Shown: positions 16,953 through 29,805, counted from the first letter of the stretch. The stretch is 64,000 nucleotides of DNA from DASZVB01 sp035545855 (GCA_035545855.1 DASZXK010000180.1:1-64000); one strand, 5' to 3'. The notes: generated by a model not told the origin, from the letters alone. Numbers and translations are program-made.

Positions 16953-18665
16953 ATGGGACACATTCCGCTCCTCGACGAACTGTCGCTCATCGCGGTGCTC
17001 GCGGTAGCCGTCACGGTGCTCCTCGCGAGGCTCCGGCTCCCGACGGTCGCGGGCCTTCTCGCCGCCGGGGCCCTCGCCGGTCCGAACGGACTTCGCCTCG
17101 TTCACTCCACCGAAGCGATAGAGATGCTCGCGGAGGTGGGCGTCGTCCTCCTCCTGTTCACCATCGGGCTCGAGTTCTCCCTCGAGCGGCTGACGAGCAT
17201 CTTCAAGAGCGTCGCGCTCGGCGGACTCCTTCAAGTCGTGCTCACGGCGGCCGCCACGACGCTCGGCGCCAGGCTGCTCGGCGTGCCCCTCGCGCAGGGC
17301 GTCTTCTACGGCTTCGTCGTCTCGCTCTCGAGCACGGCCATCGTCCTCCGCGCGCTCGGTGATCGGAACGAGCTCGACGCGCCGCACGGCCGCTTCATCG
17401 TGGGAACGCTCGTCTTTCAGGACCTCGCCGTGGTGCCCATGGTCCTCGTCGTGCCGGTCCTCGCGCCGTCGGAGGCGGCCGGATCCGTCGGCCTCGACGT
17501 GTCCTTCGCGCTCGGCAAGGCGGCCCTGCTCGTCGCCGTGACGATCGTCGTCGCACGCGTCGTCGTTCCGCGCGTGCTCGACTGGGTCGATGCCAGTCGC
17601 TCACGCGAGACGTTCCTCATCGCCGTGCTCGGGCTCTGCATCGGCACGGCGTGGCTCACGTCGCTCGCCGGGCTCTCGCTCGCGCTCGGCGCTTTCCTGG
17701 GCGGCATGGTCGTCGCCGGCACCGCTTACGGTCACCGCGCCATGGGTGACATGCTCCCGCTCCGGGACGTGTTCGTCAGTCTCTTCTTCGTCTCGCTCGG
17801 CATGCTGTTCGACGTGCGCGTCGTACTGGCGCATCCGGTCGCCCTGCTCCTGCTCACCGTCGCGTTCCTCGGCGGCAAGGCCGTCCTCGCGACGGCATCG
17901 GCGCTCGTCATGGGCTTTCCCGCGCGCGTCGCGCTCCTCGCCGGCGTCGGCCTGGCGCAGTTCGGAGAGTTCGGTTTCGTGCTCGCTCGCCTCGGGGAAT
18001 CCTCCGGGGTCGTCCGCTCGGAAGCGCTCGGTCCTCTCCTCGCCGCCGGCATCGTCAGCATGTTCCTGACGCCGGTCCTCGTCCGTCTATCGCCGCACTT
18101 CACTGCGGGCGAGCGTCTGCTTGCGCCGCTCCAGCGGCGCGTCTCGGGGACGGACCTTCCCACGGCCGCGCTGGAAGGTCGCATCGCGTCCGAGCACGTG
18201 GTCGTCGTGGGCTACGGCCTCGCCGGTCGCATGACGACCTCGGCGCTCGAACGACTCTCCGTGAAGTACGTCGTGCTCGAGCTGAACGCGGAGACCGTGC
18301 GAAACGCCGTCCGCGCTTCCGTGCCGGCGTTCTACGCGGACGCGACGAGCCCGGAGGCCCTCGAGCACGCCCATCTTCCCTCCGCGCGCGCGCTCGTCCT
18401 CCTCATCAACGATCGCACGGCGGTGGAGCGCATCGTGGACACCGCGCGCCGGGTCGCACCCGCGGTCCCCATCATCACGCGCGCCCGCTACCAGACGGAA
18501 GGAGAGCGCCTTCGCGCGAGCGGAGCCGCGGAGGTCGTCGTGGAGGAAATCGCCGGCGCCGTCGAGATCGTCGAGGCGCTGCTCTCCCGGCTGGAAGTCC
18601 CTCCCGACGAAGTGAGACGCTGCGTCGACTCGTCGCGACGCTCGCTCGCCCCCGCCCCCGCGTGA
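16953..18665 (+). CDS. Kef/CPA2-type monovalent cation:proton antiporter with RCK/TrkA_N domain
   Basis: A 570-residue inner membrane protein. Residues of about 8-385 form a CPA2 sodium/hydrogen exchanger fold with landmarks LRLPTVAGLLAAGALAGPNG, SLSSTAIVLRAL, GTLVFQDLAVVPMVL and LGAFLGGMVVAG. Residues of about 408-545 form a TrkA_N/RCK domain with the nucleotide-binding motif VVVGYGLAGR and a conserved acidic end of the second strand (VVLELNAE). Such proteins move K+ or Na+ against protons under control of NAD(H) or glutathione adducts. The start at 16953 (MGHIPLLDELSLI) puts the first helix at the family position and has a GACGAGG stretch upstream. Confidence 0.93.
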   Translation: MGHIPLLDELSLIAVLAVAVTVLLARLRLPTVAGLLAAGALAGPNGLRLVHSTEAIEMLAEVGVVLLLFTIGLEFSLERLTSIFKSVALGGLLQVVLTAAATTLGARLLGVPLAQGVFYGFVVSLSSTAIVLRALGDRNELDAPHGRFIVGTLVFQDLAVVPMVLVVPVLAPSEAAGSVGLDVSFALGKAALLVAVTIVVARVVVPRVLDWVDASRSRETFLIAVLGLCIGTAWLTSLAGLSLALGAFLGGMVVAGTAYGHRAMGDMLPLRDVFVSLFFVSLGMLFDVRVVLAHPVALLLLTVAFLGGKAVLATASALVMGFPARVALLAGVGLAQFGEFGFVLARLGESSGVVRSEALGPLLAAGIVSMFLTPVLVRLSPHFTAGERLLAPLQRRVSGTDLPTAALEGRIASEHVVVVGYGLAGRMTTSALERLSVKYVVLELNAETVRNAVRASVPAFYADATSPEALEHAHLPSARALVLLINDRTAVERIVDTARRVAPAVPIITRARYQTEGERLRASGAAEVVVEEIAGAVEIVEALLSRLEVPPDEVRRCVDSSRRSLAPAPA

Positions 18666-18715
18666 CCGTGACGTTCCCCGCCGTCCGCGCACAGGCAGGG
18701 GGCTCTTCACGATCC

Positions 18716-18737
18716 GATAGTTTGTATACAAACCATC
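18716..18737. repeat. GTATAC-centred palindrome
   Basis: A 22-base element with core AGTTTGTATACAAAC and outer GAT/ATC arms. One mismatch (C for T) breaks the full symmetry. It is A/T-rich in a very G/C-rich surrounding and lies 50 bases after the antiporter stop, in a convergent gap. Confidence 0.8.
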
Positions 18738-18867
18738 TCGCCCCCGATCAGTGATTGGTCCCACCGATACAGGTCCCCGCGAGCAAGGCGAGCGCGCGCC
18801 CGAAAGGGCGCGGCAGGGGGAGCGGTCCGAGGCCCGCAGGGCGAAGCCCGAGGACCACAGGAGCCGC

Positions 18868-18884
18868 GGGGGACCAGGTCCCCC
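18868..18884. terminator. G/C-rich hairpin in a convergent gap
   Basis: GGGGGAC at 18868 pairs with GTCCCCC at 18878 across a 3-base loop. It lies between two converging genes and has a near-identical counterpart at 62662-62680. No U-tract follows, so it is at best an atypical bidirectional terminator or an mRNA 3'-end stabiliser. Confidence 0.4.
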
Positions 18885-18975
18885 TAGAAACAAAACCCAC
18901 GACGCAACACGTCGTCTGTCGCCGGCGAGCGCGCGCCCGAAGGCGGCGGCAGGGGAGCAGGTCCCCGTGACCGGA

Positions 18976-19350
18976 TCAGCCCGCGTCTTTGTTCGAGCGG
19001 CCGCCGCTGCCGGACGGGCCGCCGCCGGTGCCGATGGAGCCGCCGGACGAGGACTTCCCGCCGCTGCCGCTGCCGCCGTTGCCCGTTCCGCTGGAACAGG
19101 TGGAGTCCGAGAGCACGCAGTTGTTGCAGGTCGGCGTGCCGTTCGGCTTGGCGCTGTTCAGCGACGCGCAGGTCGCGCCGTTCAGGTTGATGCCGTCGCA
19201 CGCCTCGCCCGTGTCGAGCGTCCCGTTGCCGCAGTTCGCGCTCGTCTGGGGCGCATTGCCGGAGCCGTCATCGGAGCTGCTGCAGGCGCCGACGGTGGCG
19301 GCGGCGACGGTGAGAACGAACACGAGGCGGAGCGAGGTGGTGAGCGTCAT
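18976..19350 (-). CDS. Small lipoprotein with a myxobacterial Cys-rich repeat
   Basis: A 124-residue protein starting at the ATG at 19350. It has a lipoprotein signal with VGACSSS (Cys about 23), then one Cys-rich repeat of about 45 residues (CGNGTLDTGEACDG ... CNNCVLSDSTC) and a Gly/Ser-rich tail ending DAG. The repeat is the same type as in the esterase-like lipoprotein at 11552. Here it stands without a catalytic domain. The Cys spacing suggests a disulfide-bonded surface module. It lies alone on the minus strand. The partial lipoprotein at the right window edge also ends in DAG next to a related intergenic repeat. Confidence 0.78.
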   Translation of the reverse strand: MTLTTSLRLVFVLTVAAATVGACSSSDDGSGNAPQTSANCGNGTLDTGEACDGINLNGATCASLNSAKPNGTPTCNNCVLSDSTCSSGTGNGGSGSGGKSSSGGSIGTGGGPSGSGGRSNKDAG

Positions 19351-19477
19351 GGGGTGGATCTCCCTGGCTGGCCCGGGGCCGGTGAGGCGCACTAACAGCG
19401 GATAATTGCAGTGTACCGGCTAGTTGGCCGGCACGGACTCCGCGGGCATAACAGAGAAGTCGGCGCCGGTAAACGGG

Positions 19478-19912
19478 TCAGGTCGGGCCGCTCTCCACGC
19501 GCTTCTTCAGTGCCTGGTTCATGAACACGAATCCGCGAGCGGTGTTCGTGAGCAGGTGCGTCATCGGCTTCACCAGGAGCCCGCGAAAGTCCTCGCCCTG
19601 CACGAAGCGAGTCTTGTCGGCTCCGACGGGGACCAGCCGGAAGAAGTGCTCACCGTCGAAGAGGCCACGGACGAGAAAATGACCGAGCCAGCGGAGCTCC
19701 TGGTTCGGCTCCGCGGCCAGCACCTTCGGTCGGAACGTCATCTCCCGTCCGCCGGGCGGCGAGATCACGACGTGGAGCCGTTCTCCGACCGCGGGCCGTC
19801 CCGAGATCTCGACGATGAACGGGTTCCATTCCGGATATCGCGCGAAGTCCGTGAGCACTCGAAAGACGGCCTCCGGAGGCGCGTGGATCTCGACTTCGGC
19901 ACGGAGCTCCAT
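19478..19912 (-). CDS. SRPBCC (polyketide cyclase/START-like) family protein
   Basis: A 144-residue cytoplasmic protein that starts ELRAEVEIHAPPEAVFRVLT and continues DFARYPEWNPFI, the usual opening of the SRPBCC helix-grip fold. Later strands such as VGERLHVVISPPGG and LRWLGHFLVRGLFDGEHFFRL fit the fold. These proteins bind a hydrophobic ligand in a deep pocket and functions range widely. The ATG at 19912 is chosen because it lies just before the first strand. It is divergent from the PHP-domain gene, with only 47 bases between the two starts. Confidence 0.88.
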   Translation of the reverse strand: MELRAEVEIHAPPEAVFRVLTDFARYPEWNPFIVEISGRPAVGERLHVVISPPGGREMTFRPKVLAAEPNQELRWLGHFLVRGLFDGEHFFRLVPVGADKTRFVQGEDFRGLLVKPMTHLLTNTARGFVFMNQALKKRVESGPT

Positions 19913-19959
19913 GGTCACGAGCTTACACCACGACACGAGGTATCCTTGGGTCTCGGACG

Positions 19960-22599
19960 ATGCGGAGCTCACGCGCGAAAGCCGCGTCGACGGCGGGGGC
20001 GCTGCTCCTCCTCGCCGCCGGCGTGCAGGGGCTCCGGCTCCGTGTCGAGGCGCAGGTGCTCCTCCGCGCAGGCGGCGTCGTGCTCGAACGCGTCGATGAG
20101 ACGGTCGTGCCGCAAGGGGATCGCCTGGACGCGGACGAGGGCGACCTCATGCTCTCGGACGGCGCGCTCCAGGTGGTCGTCGGGGCGTCCGCCGAGGCGA
20201 CGGATCGACGCTTCGAGTTCGGCACGATCCTCGACGTGACGGGTCCCGGGTTCTCCGACGACGCGCTCGGGGCGATGCACGCGGCGGCGATGATCTCGGG
20301 CCGGAAAGTGCGCGTCGTCACGGACCGGGTGGAGGCGGGGACGGAGCGGAACGTCCCCGTCATTCGCATTCGCGAGCACGACGCGAGCTCGATGCTCGGA
20401 CTCGTCAGCACCGTACGGCTCGTCCCGAAGAAGAGCCGCGTCGAGATCGTGACCGTCGCGGAGAACCGCTCGTCGCGGACGCTCCCGGTGCGCCTCGGTG
20501 ACGAGCTCGAGTGGCCGGGCGAGCCGACGTTCCTTCCCGGCTACGGCGACGTCGAGCAGAGCGGAAAGCGCGCGGTGGCGTGGGTCGCCCGCCGGGGGCC
20601 GCTCTCCTATGGTCTCGTCTTTCCCGCCGCGCCGGCGGAGGTCGAGTTCGTCGCCGATCAGAGCGACACGGCGCAGACCGCGTGGGCGACCGCCGTCACG
20701 CTCGCACCGGGCCAGAAGACGTCCTACCGGCGCGTGCTCGTCGCGACGCCGGAAGGCGTCTCGGAGGTGGCGCGCGTCGCGGCGGAGATCACGGGTACGG
20801 CCGTCGGGCGAGTCTCCGGCCTGCTCTCGCCGGCCCCCGCGTGGGCGATCCTCACGGCGATCGCCTCGGACGGCACCATCGCCCTGAAGGAGAGCGCGCG
20901 CGAAGACGGAAGGTTTTCCCTGTTTCTCCCCCCGGGCCGCTACACGCTCCTCCTCCAGACCTCGGGTGGATTCGACCAGGCCGAGGTCACCGTACGCGGC
21001 GGTGCGGAGACGATCGCCCGGCTCGTGACCCCGCAGGCGGAGCGCCTGGATTTTCGCGTGACGGACGAGGGCGGCGCGCTCATCCCCGCGCGCATCGTCG
21101 TCACCGGAACCGTGGGGACGCCGGACCCACGGTTCCTGTCGATGCCGCGGGTCTCCGCGGCGGGGAACGAGGTTCACACCGTCACCGGCGAGGGGCACGT
21201 CGAGATCCCGCCCGGGCGCTACAAGGTGATCGTCTCTCGGGGGATCGAGTGGTCCATCGAGGAGCGGAACATCGAGGTGAAGCCCGAGCAGGGCGTCGCG
21301 CTCCGCATCGCGCTCTCGCACGAGATCCCGACGCCGGGCTGGATCTCCGCGGACCTCCACCTTCACGCGAAGCCGAGCGGAGACTCGGAGCTGCCGCTCG
21401 ACGATCGCATCGCGTCGCTCGTCGCCGCGGGCGTCGAGTTCGCGGTCGCGACGGATCACAATCACGTCACCGACTACGGGCCGACGATCGACTCCCTCTC
21501 CGCCCATCGCCTCCTCTCCTCCACGCGCGGCGTCGAGATCACGACCCGCACCTGGGGGCACTTCAACGCGTACCCGCTGCCCCCGAAGTCTCCGGCGCCG
21601 CCCCACGTCGGAGATCCGCCGGAGATGTTCGCGGCGGTCCACAAGCTCGCGCCCGACGCGCTCATCCAGGTGAATCACCCGTGGATGCCCGGGTGGGGGT
21701 ATTTCCACCGCGCCGTCCTGAACGAGCGGACCGGCGCCCGGTGGCGGAAGCAGTTCTCGTTCGACTTCGACGCGATCGAGGTGGCGAACGGCTACGAGCT
21801 CGGCAAGGTGGACATCGTCGGGCGAAACCTGAGGCGTTACTTCGACCTCTTGAACCTCGGCCGCAGGTACACCGCGGTCGGCAATTCGGACTCCCACAAG
21901 CTCACGAACGAATGGGCCGGCTATCCGCGCACCTACGTCCGGGTCGCGGACGACCACCCCGGTCGGGCGAGCGCCGAGGAGATCGCGAAGTCCATTCGCG
22001 ACGGACACGCGACCGTCTCGCTCGGGCCCATCGTGGAAGCGAGGATCGGCGTCGCCGGGCCCGGTGACACGGTGCACACCACGCCCGGGACGCTCCCGCT
22101 CGACATCACCGTCCGTGCCCCGCAGTGGGTGAGCGTCGACCGCGTGGACGTCGTCGTCTCCGGAGACACCGTGGATTCCTTCGACGTCGGCGCGGCGGAT
22201 CGGGAGAGCGGCGGGGTGCGCTTCTCCCGGACGGTGGATCTCGTCGCCGAGCACGACGCCTTCGTCGTCGTCGTCGCGACGGGAGACAGGCCGCTCGATC
22301 TCGTGCTGCCCGGCAAGCACGTGACTCCGTTCGCGTTCACGAACCCGATCTGGGTCAACGTGGGCCGCCCCGAGGAGCCGCCGGCTCATCCGGTCGATCG
22401 TGTGCCGAGACGAGCGGCCCCGTCGCGGGTCCCCGAGGAGATCGAGCTCCTGCCCGAGGACGGCTACGAGGTCGCTCCGGACGGCGGGGCAGGAGCCGAG
22501 ACGGACGAAGCGCCCGAGACGCCCGGGACGGCCGGAACCGAGCAGCCGTCGGGCCCGGCGGAGTCGCCGCAGTCCGACGCGCCGGACGCCGCACCCTGA
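19960..22599 (+). CDS. CehA/McbA-family PHP-domain metallohydrolase
   Basis: An 879-residue protein with a hydrophobic N-terminus. About 450 residues of beta-rich sequence come first, including a carboxypeptidase-regulatory-like stretch (SAREDGRFSLFLPPGRYTLL). A PHP-type phosphoesterase domain follows at about 463-690 with metal-binding motifs ADLHLHAKPSGD, ATDHNH, QVNHPW and GNSDSH. A C-terminal beta region and an acidic Pro/Glu-rich tail (about 810-879) complete it. CehA and McbA are carbaryl hydrolases, but most family members have unknown substrates. The signal-like N-terminus suggests export. The OmpA-like lipoprotein gene follows 40 bases later. Confidence 0.88.
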   Translation: MRSSRAKAASTAGALLLLAAGVQGLRLRVEAQVLLRAGGVVLERVDETVVPQGDRLDADEGDLMLSDGALQVVVGASAEATDRRFEFGTILDVTGPGFSDDALGAMHAAAMISGRKVRVVTDRVEAGTERNVPVIRIREHDASSMLGLVSTVRLVPKKSRVEIVTVAENRSSRTLPVRLGDELEWPGEPTFLPGYGDVEQSGKRAVAWVARRGPLSYGLVFPAAPAEVEFVADQSDTAQTAWATAVTLAPGQKTSYRRVLVATPEGVSEVARVAAEITGTAVGRVSGLLSPAPAWAILTAIASDGTIALKESAREDGRFSLFLPPGRYTLLLQTSGGFDQAEVTVRGGAETIARLVTPQAERLDFRVTDEGGALIPARIVVTGTVGTPDPRFLSMPRVSAAGNEVHTVTGEGHVEIPPGRYKVIVSRGIEWSIEERNIEVKPEQGVALRIALSHEIPTPGWISADLHLHAKPSGDSELPLDDRIASLVAAGVEFAVATDHNHVTDYGPTIDSLSAHRLLSSTRGVEITTRTWGHFNAYPLPPKSPAPPHVGDPPEMFAAVHKLAPDALIQVNHPWMPGWGYFHRAVLNERTGARWRKQFSFDFDAIEVANGYELGKVDIVGRNLRRYFDLLNLGRRYTAVGNSDSHKLTNEWAGYPRTYVRVADDHPGRASAEEIAKSIRDGHATVSLGPIVEARIGVAGPGDTVHTTPGTLPLDITVRAPQWVSVDRVDVVVSGDTVDSFDVGAADRESGGVRFSRTVDLVAEHDAFVVVVATGDRPLDLVLPGKHVTPFAFTNPIWVNVGRPEEPPAHPVDRVPRRAAPSRVPEEIELLPEDGYEVAPDGGAGAETDEAPETPGTAGTEQPSGPAESPQSDAPDAAP

Positions 22600-22639
22600 G
22601 AGGCCGCCGCTCCTCTCGGTGGTGTAGAATCCCGGCCCC

Positions 22640-23443
22640 ATGCGTGCCTCGATCCTCACCTCGATCCTGCTCCTCTCGAGTTCGTTCGTCGCCCTCGCAT
22701 GCGGCGGTCCGAGCGCGGGCGGCGGCTGTCACTACGAGACGTGGCAGGGGAAATGCCAGCTCACGAACGTGCGGACGGCGCGCATCGTCGAGCGCTTTCC
22801 GAAGAGCTTCGTCGTCGTCGAGTCGACGTACGAGCCGCAATCGACGGAGGGAGTCTTCGCGCCCCCTCCGTTCCGGAAGGAGACGCTCGCGCCCGCGGAG
22901 CAGGAGATGGATCTCACGGGGCACATCAAGCAGTACCCGCTCGTCGATTGCGCCGTGCAAAACCCCGTCGGAGATCCGTGCGCGCCGAAGATGAGCGCCG
23001 CGGTCCCCGAATTCGTCGCGACCTCCGCCGCGGCGCCCACCGGCCCGGTCGGTTGCGCGAAGATCGAGCACCCCGGAAACACCGCGCCCGTTCCTGCGTC
23101 GGCGACGCTCCCCGGCCCGTTTCAGTTCGACGAGAATTCCTCCGTTCCTTCCCCGGAGGCCCTGCGCCTCGCGGACGAAGCTGCCCGCGCGATCCTCCAG
23201 AACCCGCGCATCGAGTGCGTGGCGATCCGGGGCATGTCGGCTCCCGGCGAGAGCTTCTCGCTCGCGAACGACCGCGCCCAGGCCGTCCGGCACTTGCTCG
23301 AGACTCGCGGCGTCGCGCACGCGAACGTGACCGTGTTCGAGGCCACGGCACCCAGCTACACCGCGGCCCCCGACGACCAGCCCGTGCTCTCCGAGCACCG
23401 TCGCGTTCATCTGTCGGTCGTGGTCTACGGAAACGGATCCTGA
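22640..23443 (+). CDS. OmpA-domain lipoprotein
   Basis: A 267-residue protein with a lipoprotein signal (SSSFVALACGG, Cys about 21). A beta-rich N-terminal half has several Cys and the C-terminal half is OmpA-like (about 158-262): FQFDENSSVPSPEALRLADE, VAIRGMSAPGES, SLANDRAQAVRHLLETRG. This domain binds the peptidoglycan peptide in related proteins. The conserved Asp/Arg pair is represented by NDRAQAV. It follows the PHP gene by 40 bases and precedes the large kinase by 24, so the three probably share a transcript. Confidence 0.86.
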   Translation: MRASILTSILLLSSSFVALACGGPSAGGGCHYETWQGKCQLTNVRTARIVERFPKSFVVVESTYEPQSTEGVFAPPPFRKETLAPAEQEMDLTGHIKQYPLVDCAVQNPVGDPCAPKMSAAVPEFVATSAAAPTGPVGCAKIEHPGNTAPVPASATLPGPFQFDENSSVPSPEALRLADEAARAILQNPRIECVAIRGMSAPGESFSLANDRAQAVRHLLETRGVAHANVTVFEATAPSYTAAPDDQPVLSEHRRVHLSVVVYGNGS

Positions 23444-23467
23444 GCGGGACGGCGAGGGGGTCCGGCG

Positions 23468-27079
<3,612 letters not shown>

Positions 27080-27080
27080 T

Positions 27081-28220
27081 TCAGCCCCTCGGCGAGAGGA
27101 TCCAGTCGAACTCCGTCAGCGCGATCGCCGGCAGCATCGTCCGCACGCCGAGGTCCCGGACCGATCCGAACAGCGATCCGGAGATCCCGCTTCCCTCGGC
27201 CGTCGCTCGCGCGAGGAGGGTGAGCCGCTCGCATCTCGAGAAGCGCTGGCGCTCGTAGCGAGCGAACGCCGTCTCCACGTCCGCGGAGTTCGAGAGGTGG
27301 GCGGCGAGGACGATCGCGCTCTCGAGCGCCTGGCACGCGCCCTGGCCGAGGTCCGGCGTCGCCGGGTGCGCGGCGTCTCCCACGAGCACCACGCGGCCCC
27401 TCGACCACCCCCGGGTCGGCGGGCGATCGGTGATCGCCGTCACGACCACGTCTTCCGGCGCCGTTTCGGCGACCACGTCCGCGATCGGGGCGTGGGCGTC
27501 GCGGAACGCGTTCGCGAGATCGGCGAGCGAGTCCACGCGAGCGGTGTCCTTCACCGTCGCGTACCAGTACACGCGGCCGCGGTTCATACCCGCGCACCAG
27601 AACCGGCGTCCGTCTCCGGCGGTCGCCAGGGCGACGCCCGGGGGGACGAGGAGATGCTCGTACGGCACGATGCCGACCCAGGCGACCTCCCCCGTACCCG
27701 CCGGGGGCGACCCGCCGAGGAGCTCGGCGCGGACGGACGATCGGATGCCGTCTGCGCCCACCACGACGTCCGCGTCCATCCCGCTTCCGTCCTCGAGGAG
27801 TACCGCCGCGCGCGCGCCCTCCGTCCGGACGGACGCGACGGACGTCCCGAATCGAACCGAGTCCGGGGGAAGCGCGGCGAGGAGGACGTCCACGAGATCG
27901 GCCCGGGAGATCACGACGGACGGAGCGCCGTGGCGCACCGAGAGATCCTCGACCGGGAGCGTCCAGAGCGTGTCCCCGGACCACGACCGGAATTCCGTCA
28001 CTTCGAGCAAGGTCGCGACCTCGAGCACCCGTTCCGCGAGCCCCAGGTCCGCGAGCACGGCCATGGCGTTCGACCAGAGGAGGAGCGCGCCCCCCGTCCG
28101 CCGCACGTCTCGAGAACGCTCGCACACCGCGACGCGCACGCCCGTCCGCGAGAGCGCCACGGCGGTCGCGAGCCCCGCGACGCCCGCGCCGACGACGATC
28201 GCGGAATCGACCTGGCTCAT
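27081..28220 (-). CDS. FAD-dependent monooxygenase (aromatic hydroxylase/epoxidase family)
   Basis: A 379-residue flavoprotein with the three family motifs: GxGxxG in AIVVGAGVAGLATAVALSR (about 8-26), the DG motif VVVGADGIRSSVRAELL, and the GD motif RGRVVLVGDAAHPATPDLGQG. These enzymes use NAD(P)H and O2 to hydroxylate or epoxidise. Relatives include zeaxanthin epoxidase and the epoxidases of indole-diterpene routes. The position as last gene of the isoprenoid-type operon suggests epoxidation of an isoprenoid. The start at 28220 overlaps the stop of the upstream CrtC-like gene (ATGA). It converges on the large kinase with only one base between the two stops. Confidence 0.9.
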   Translation of the reverse strand: MSQVDSAIVVGAGVAGLATAVALSRTGVRVAVCERSRDVRRTGGALLLWSNAMAVLADLGLAERVLEVATLLEVTEFRSWSGDTLWTLPVEDLSVRHGAPSVVISRADLVDVLLAALPPDSVRFGTSVASVRTEGARAAVLLEDGSGMDADVVVGADGIRSSVRAELLGGSPPAGTGEVAWVGIVPYEHLLVPPGVALATAGDGRRFWCAGMNRGRVYWYATVKDTARVDSLADLANAFRDAHAPIADVVAETAPEDVVVTAITDRPPTRGWSRGRVVLVGDAAHPATPDLGQGACQALESAIVLAAHLSNSADVETAFARYERQRFSRCERLTLLARATAEGSGISGSLFGSVRDLGVRTMLPAIALTEFDWILSPRG

Positions 28221-29368
28221 TCCGGTAGGCCGGTGAACGACGCGACGAGGTCGATGGTCTCGTGGGTGCCCACGGTGTTCCACGGCTCGGAGGCGCCCGG
28301 GGAGAGCACCTGGACGCCGCTGTGCGCCTCGTGCGCGATGCACGCGAGGCCCGCGCCCGTGAGGTACGGCACCCGGAAATCCGTCTCCGGGTCGTGGTCG
28401 AAGCGGATCGCGTAGGGACCGGGGACGACGCGGTGCGGTCCGGGGGGCACGACGAGCTCCACGATCCCGACGCGGGGGACGATGGTCTCGCCCACCCGTC
28501 GCGGCTCCCGGAGGAGGAACTCGACGTCGCTCTCGGGGAGCTCGAACGACAGCCCGAGACGGTCGACCAGGCCCGCGAAGCGGCGCATCGGCCGTCCAGT
28601 GAGCGAGTCCCACATGACGAAGGCGGAGAGCGACGCGCCGCAGGGCAACGTCGTCCGGAACCAGTTCCACGCCGGCACCGCGGGGAGCCCCCGCCCGCTC
28701 TCGGCGAGATAGCTCCCCGCGGAGAGCGACGCCGCGCCGACGCTCGGCAGCATCGCCGAGGGGAGGACGCACTGTTGCTCGAAGTGCGCGACGCCCGACG
28801 TCACCGTCCAGGTGGGGCCGTCGCCGGTGCGGAACGTTCCCGTCGGCTCGGCGAGCCGCATCTTGCTCGTCGCCCAGAGCGGAAGCAGGCCGCGCGGATC
28901 GTAGTCTAGCCACCCGCGACGCCCGAACCGCGCCATCACGTGCTGGCGGAGGAGGAGCCGGAGCACGAGCCCCTCCGCGTTCACGTGGACGACGTACGCT
29001 CCGCCGGAGAGAGCGCCCCGCACCCGGTCCGGCTCGAGATCGGCGGCGAACGCATGCTCGTTCCACGCGGGATCCTCCGGATCCAGGCGCCCGAGCTGCC
29101 ACCCGCGCCGGAAGAAGCCGGCGGCACGACCGTTCTCCAGCGTCCCGCGGGCGAAGCGGACCGTCGTTTCGCGTCGCTCGAGATCACGTATCGCCACGAC
29201 GGCGGCCGGCCGGCACTCGCCCGAAAGCGGCGCTCCCGTGAGCTGCACGTTCGTGACGATGGAGAACGGCCGGGTCCGACCGGCGTCGTCCACCGCTTCC
29301 ACGAACACCGAGTGCCACCACCACTCGGAGTCCGGGAAGCGGGCGCCCCGGAACAGAGTTCGAATCAT
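28217..29368 (-). CDS. CrtC/lipocalin-like protein, second copy
   Basis: A 383-residue protein built almost wholly of beta strands, with DSEWWWHSVFVEAVDDAG near the start and a repeated two-lobed pattern typical of the CrtC/AttH lipocalin-like family. Family members include carotenoid 1,2-hydratase, and distant fungal relatives act as Diels-Alderases. No membrane segment is visible. It is very different from the other CrtC-like protein at 33393-34448, so the two are not recent duplicates. The ATG at 29368 was chosen, and a GTG at 29461 overlapping the preceding gene would add 31 residues. It is coupled by ATGA to the FAD monooxygenase. The substrate is unknown, and hydration or cyclisation of an isoprenoid is an inference from family and context. 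Confidence 0.68.
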   Translation of the reverse strand: MIRTLFRGARFPDSEWWWHSVFVEAVDDAGRTRPFSIVTNVQLTGAPLSGECRPAAVVAIRDLERRETTVRFARGTLENGRAAGFFRRGWQLGRLDPEDPAWNEHAFAADLEPDRVRGALSGGAYVVHVNAEGLVLRLLLRQHVMARFGRRGWLDYDPRGLLPLWATSKMRLAEPTGTFRTGDGPTWTVTSGVAHFEQQCVLPSAMLPSVGAASLSAGSYLAESGRGLPAVPAWNWFRTTLPCGASLSAFVMWDSLTGRPMRRFAGLVDRLGLSFELPESDVEFLLREPRRVGETIVPRVGIVELVVPPGPHRVVPGPYAIRFDHDPETDFRVPYLTGAGLACIAHEAHSGVQVLSPGASEPWNTVGTHETIDLVASFTGLPE

Positions 29369-29448
29369 CGACGCATCGTGGTCCGGGACGCGGCGGCCCG
29401 GGGGAAAGCGCGGGAGCGAACCCGTTCCGCGCTCGTTCGAGTGAACGT

Positions 29449-29805
29449 TCAGCGTCTCCACGGACTCCCGCCGGTCTTCGTCCGACGGCCGTGGCAGTAG
29501 CGGACGTCCTTCGGATCGGCGTTCGGGGCAGGGTACAGGCCGACGTCGATCTCCTCGCCGTAGCCGAGCTCGTCGTTCGCGAAGTCGGGCCCGTCCTGGT
29601 AGGGGCGGGGCAGGAGCTCGGCGCGGTATTTCACGGTATCCGGCAGCTTCTCGAGGGGGTTCCGGAGCAGCAACGTGCGAAGCGCCCACACCGCGTCCAT
29701 CGGAGGCACGGCGAGGGGCGTCTTGCACAGCGGCAGGCAAGCGGGCCGGTCGGCGACGAGGCCGAGGCGCGGCACCGGGGGAGAGCTGATTCTACCAGTG
29801 GCCAT
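29449..29805 (-). CDS. Unrecognised 118-residue protein of the isoprenoid-type operon
   Basis: A short cytoplasmic protein starting MATGRISSPPVPRLGLVADR, with a Pro-rich N-terminus, a helical middle (MDAVWALRTLLLRNPLEKL) and an acidic, Tyr-rich C-terminal part ending in basic residues. I recognise no domain. Its place between the large flavoprotein (20 bases upstream) and the second CrtC-like gene (80 bases downstream) makes it part of the same transcript. It could be a subunit of either neighbour. Confidence 0.6.
   Translation of the reverse strand: MATGRISSPPVPRLGLVADRPACLPLCKTPLAVPPMDAVWALRTLLLRNPLEKLPDTVKYRAELLPRPYQDGPDFANDELGYGEEIDVGLYPAPNADPKDVRYCHGRRTKTGGSPWRR

Larger units (their letters stand above)
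18666..18975. repeat. Convergent gene-free gap with palindrome, hairpins and a dispersed repeat
   Basis: This 310-base gap lies between the 3' ends of the antiporter and the small lipoprotein. It holds the palindrome at 18716-18737. Two imperfect copies of a segment reading GGCGAGCGCGCGCCCGAA lie near 18787 and 18928, and a strong hairpin is at 18868-18884. The part at about 18830-18890 is an inverted match to 62660-62735 (shared GGACC, GCGGCTCC and GGGCTTCGC blocks). No gene is seen. Confidence 0.65.

Noticed and set aside
18868..18884. Classical rho-independent terminator
   Set aside because: The stem is strong but neither side has a run of T. It was kept only as a weak atypical terminator.
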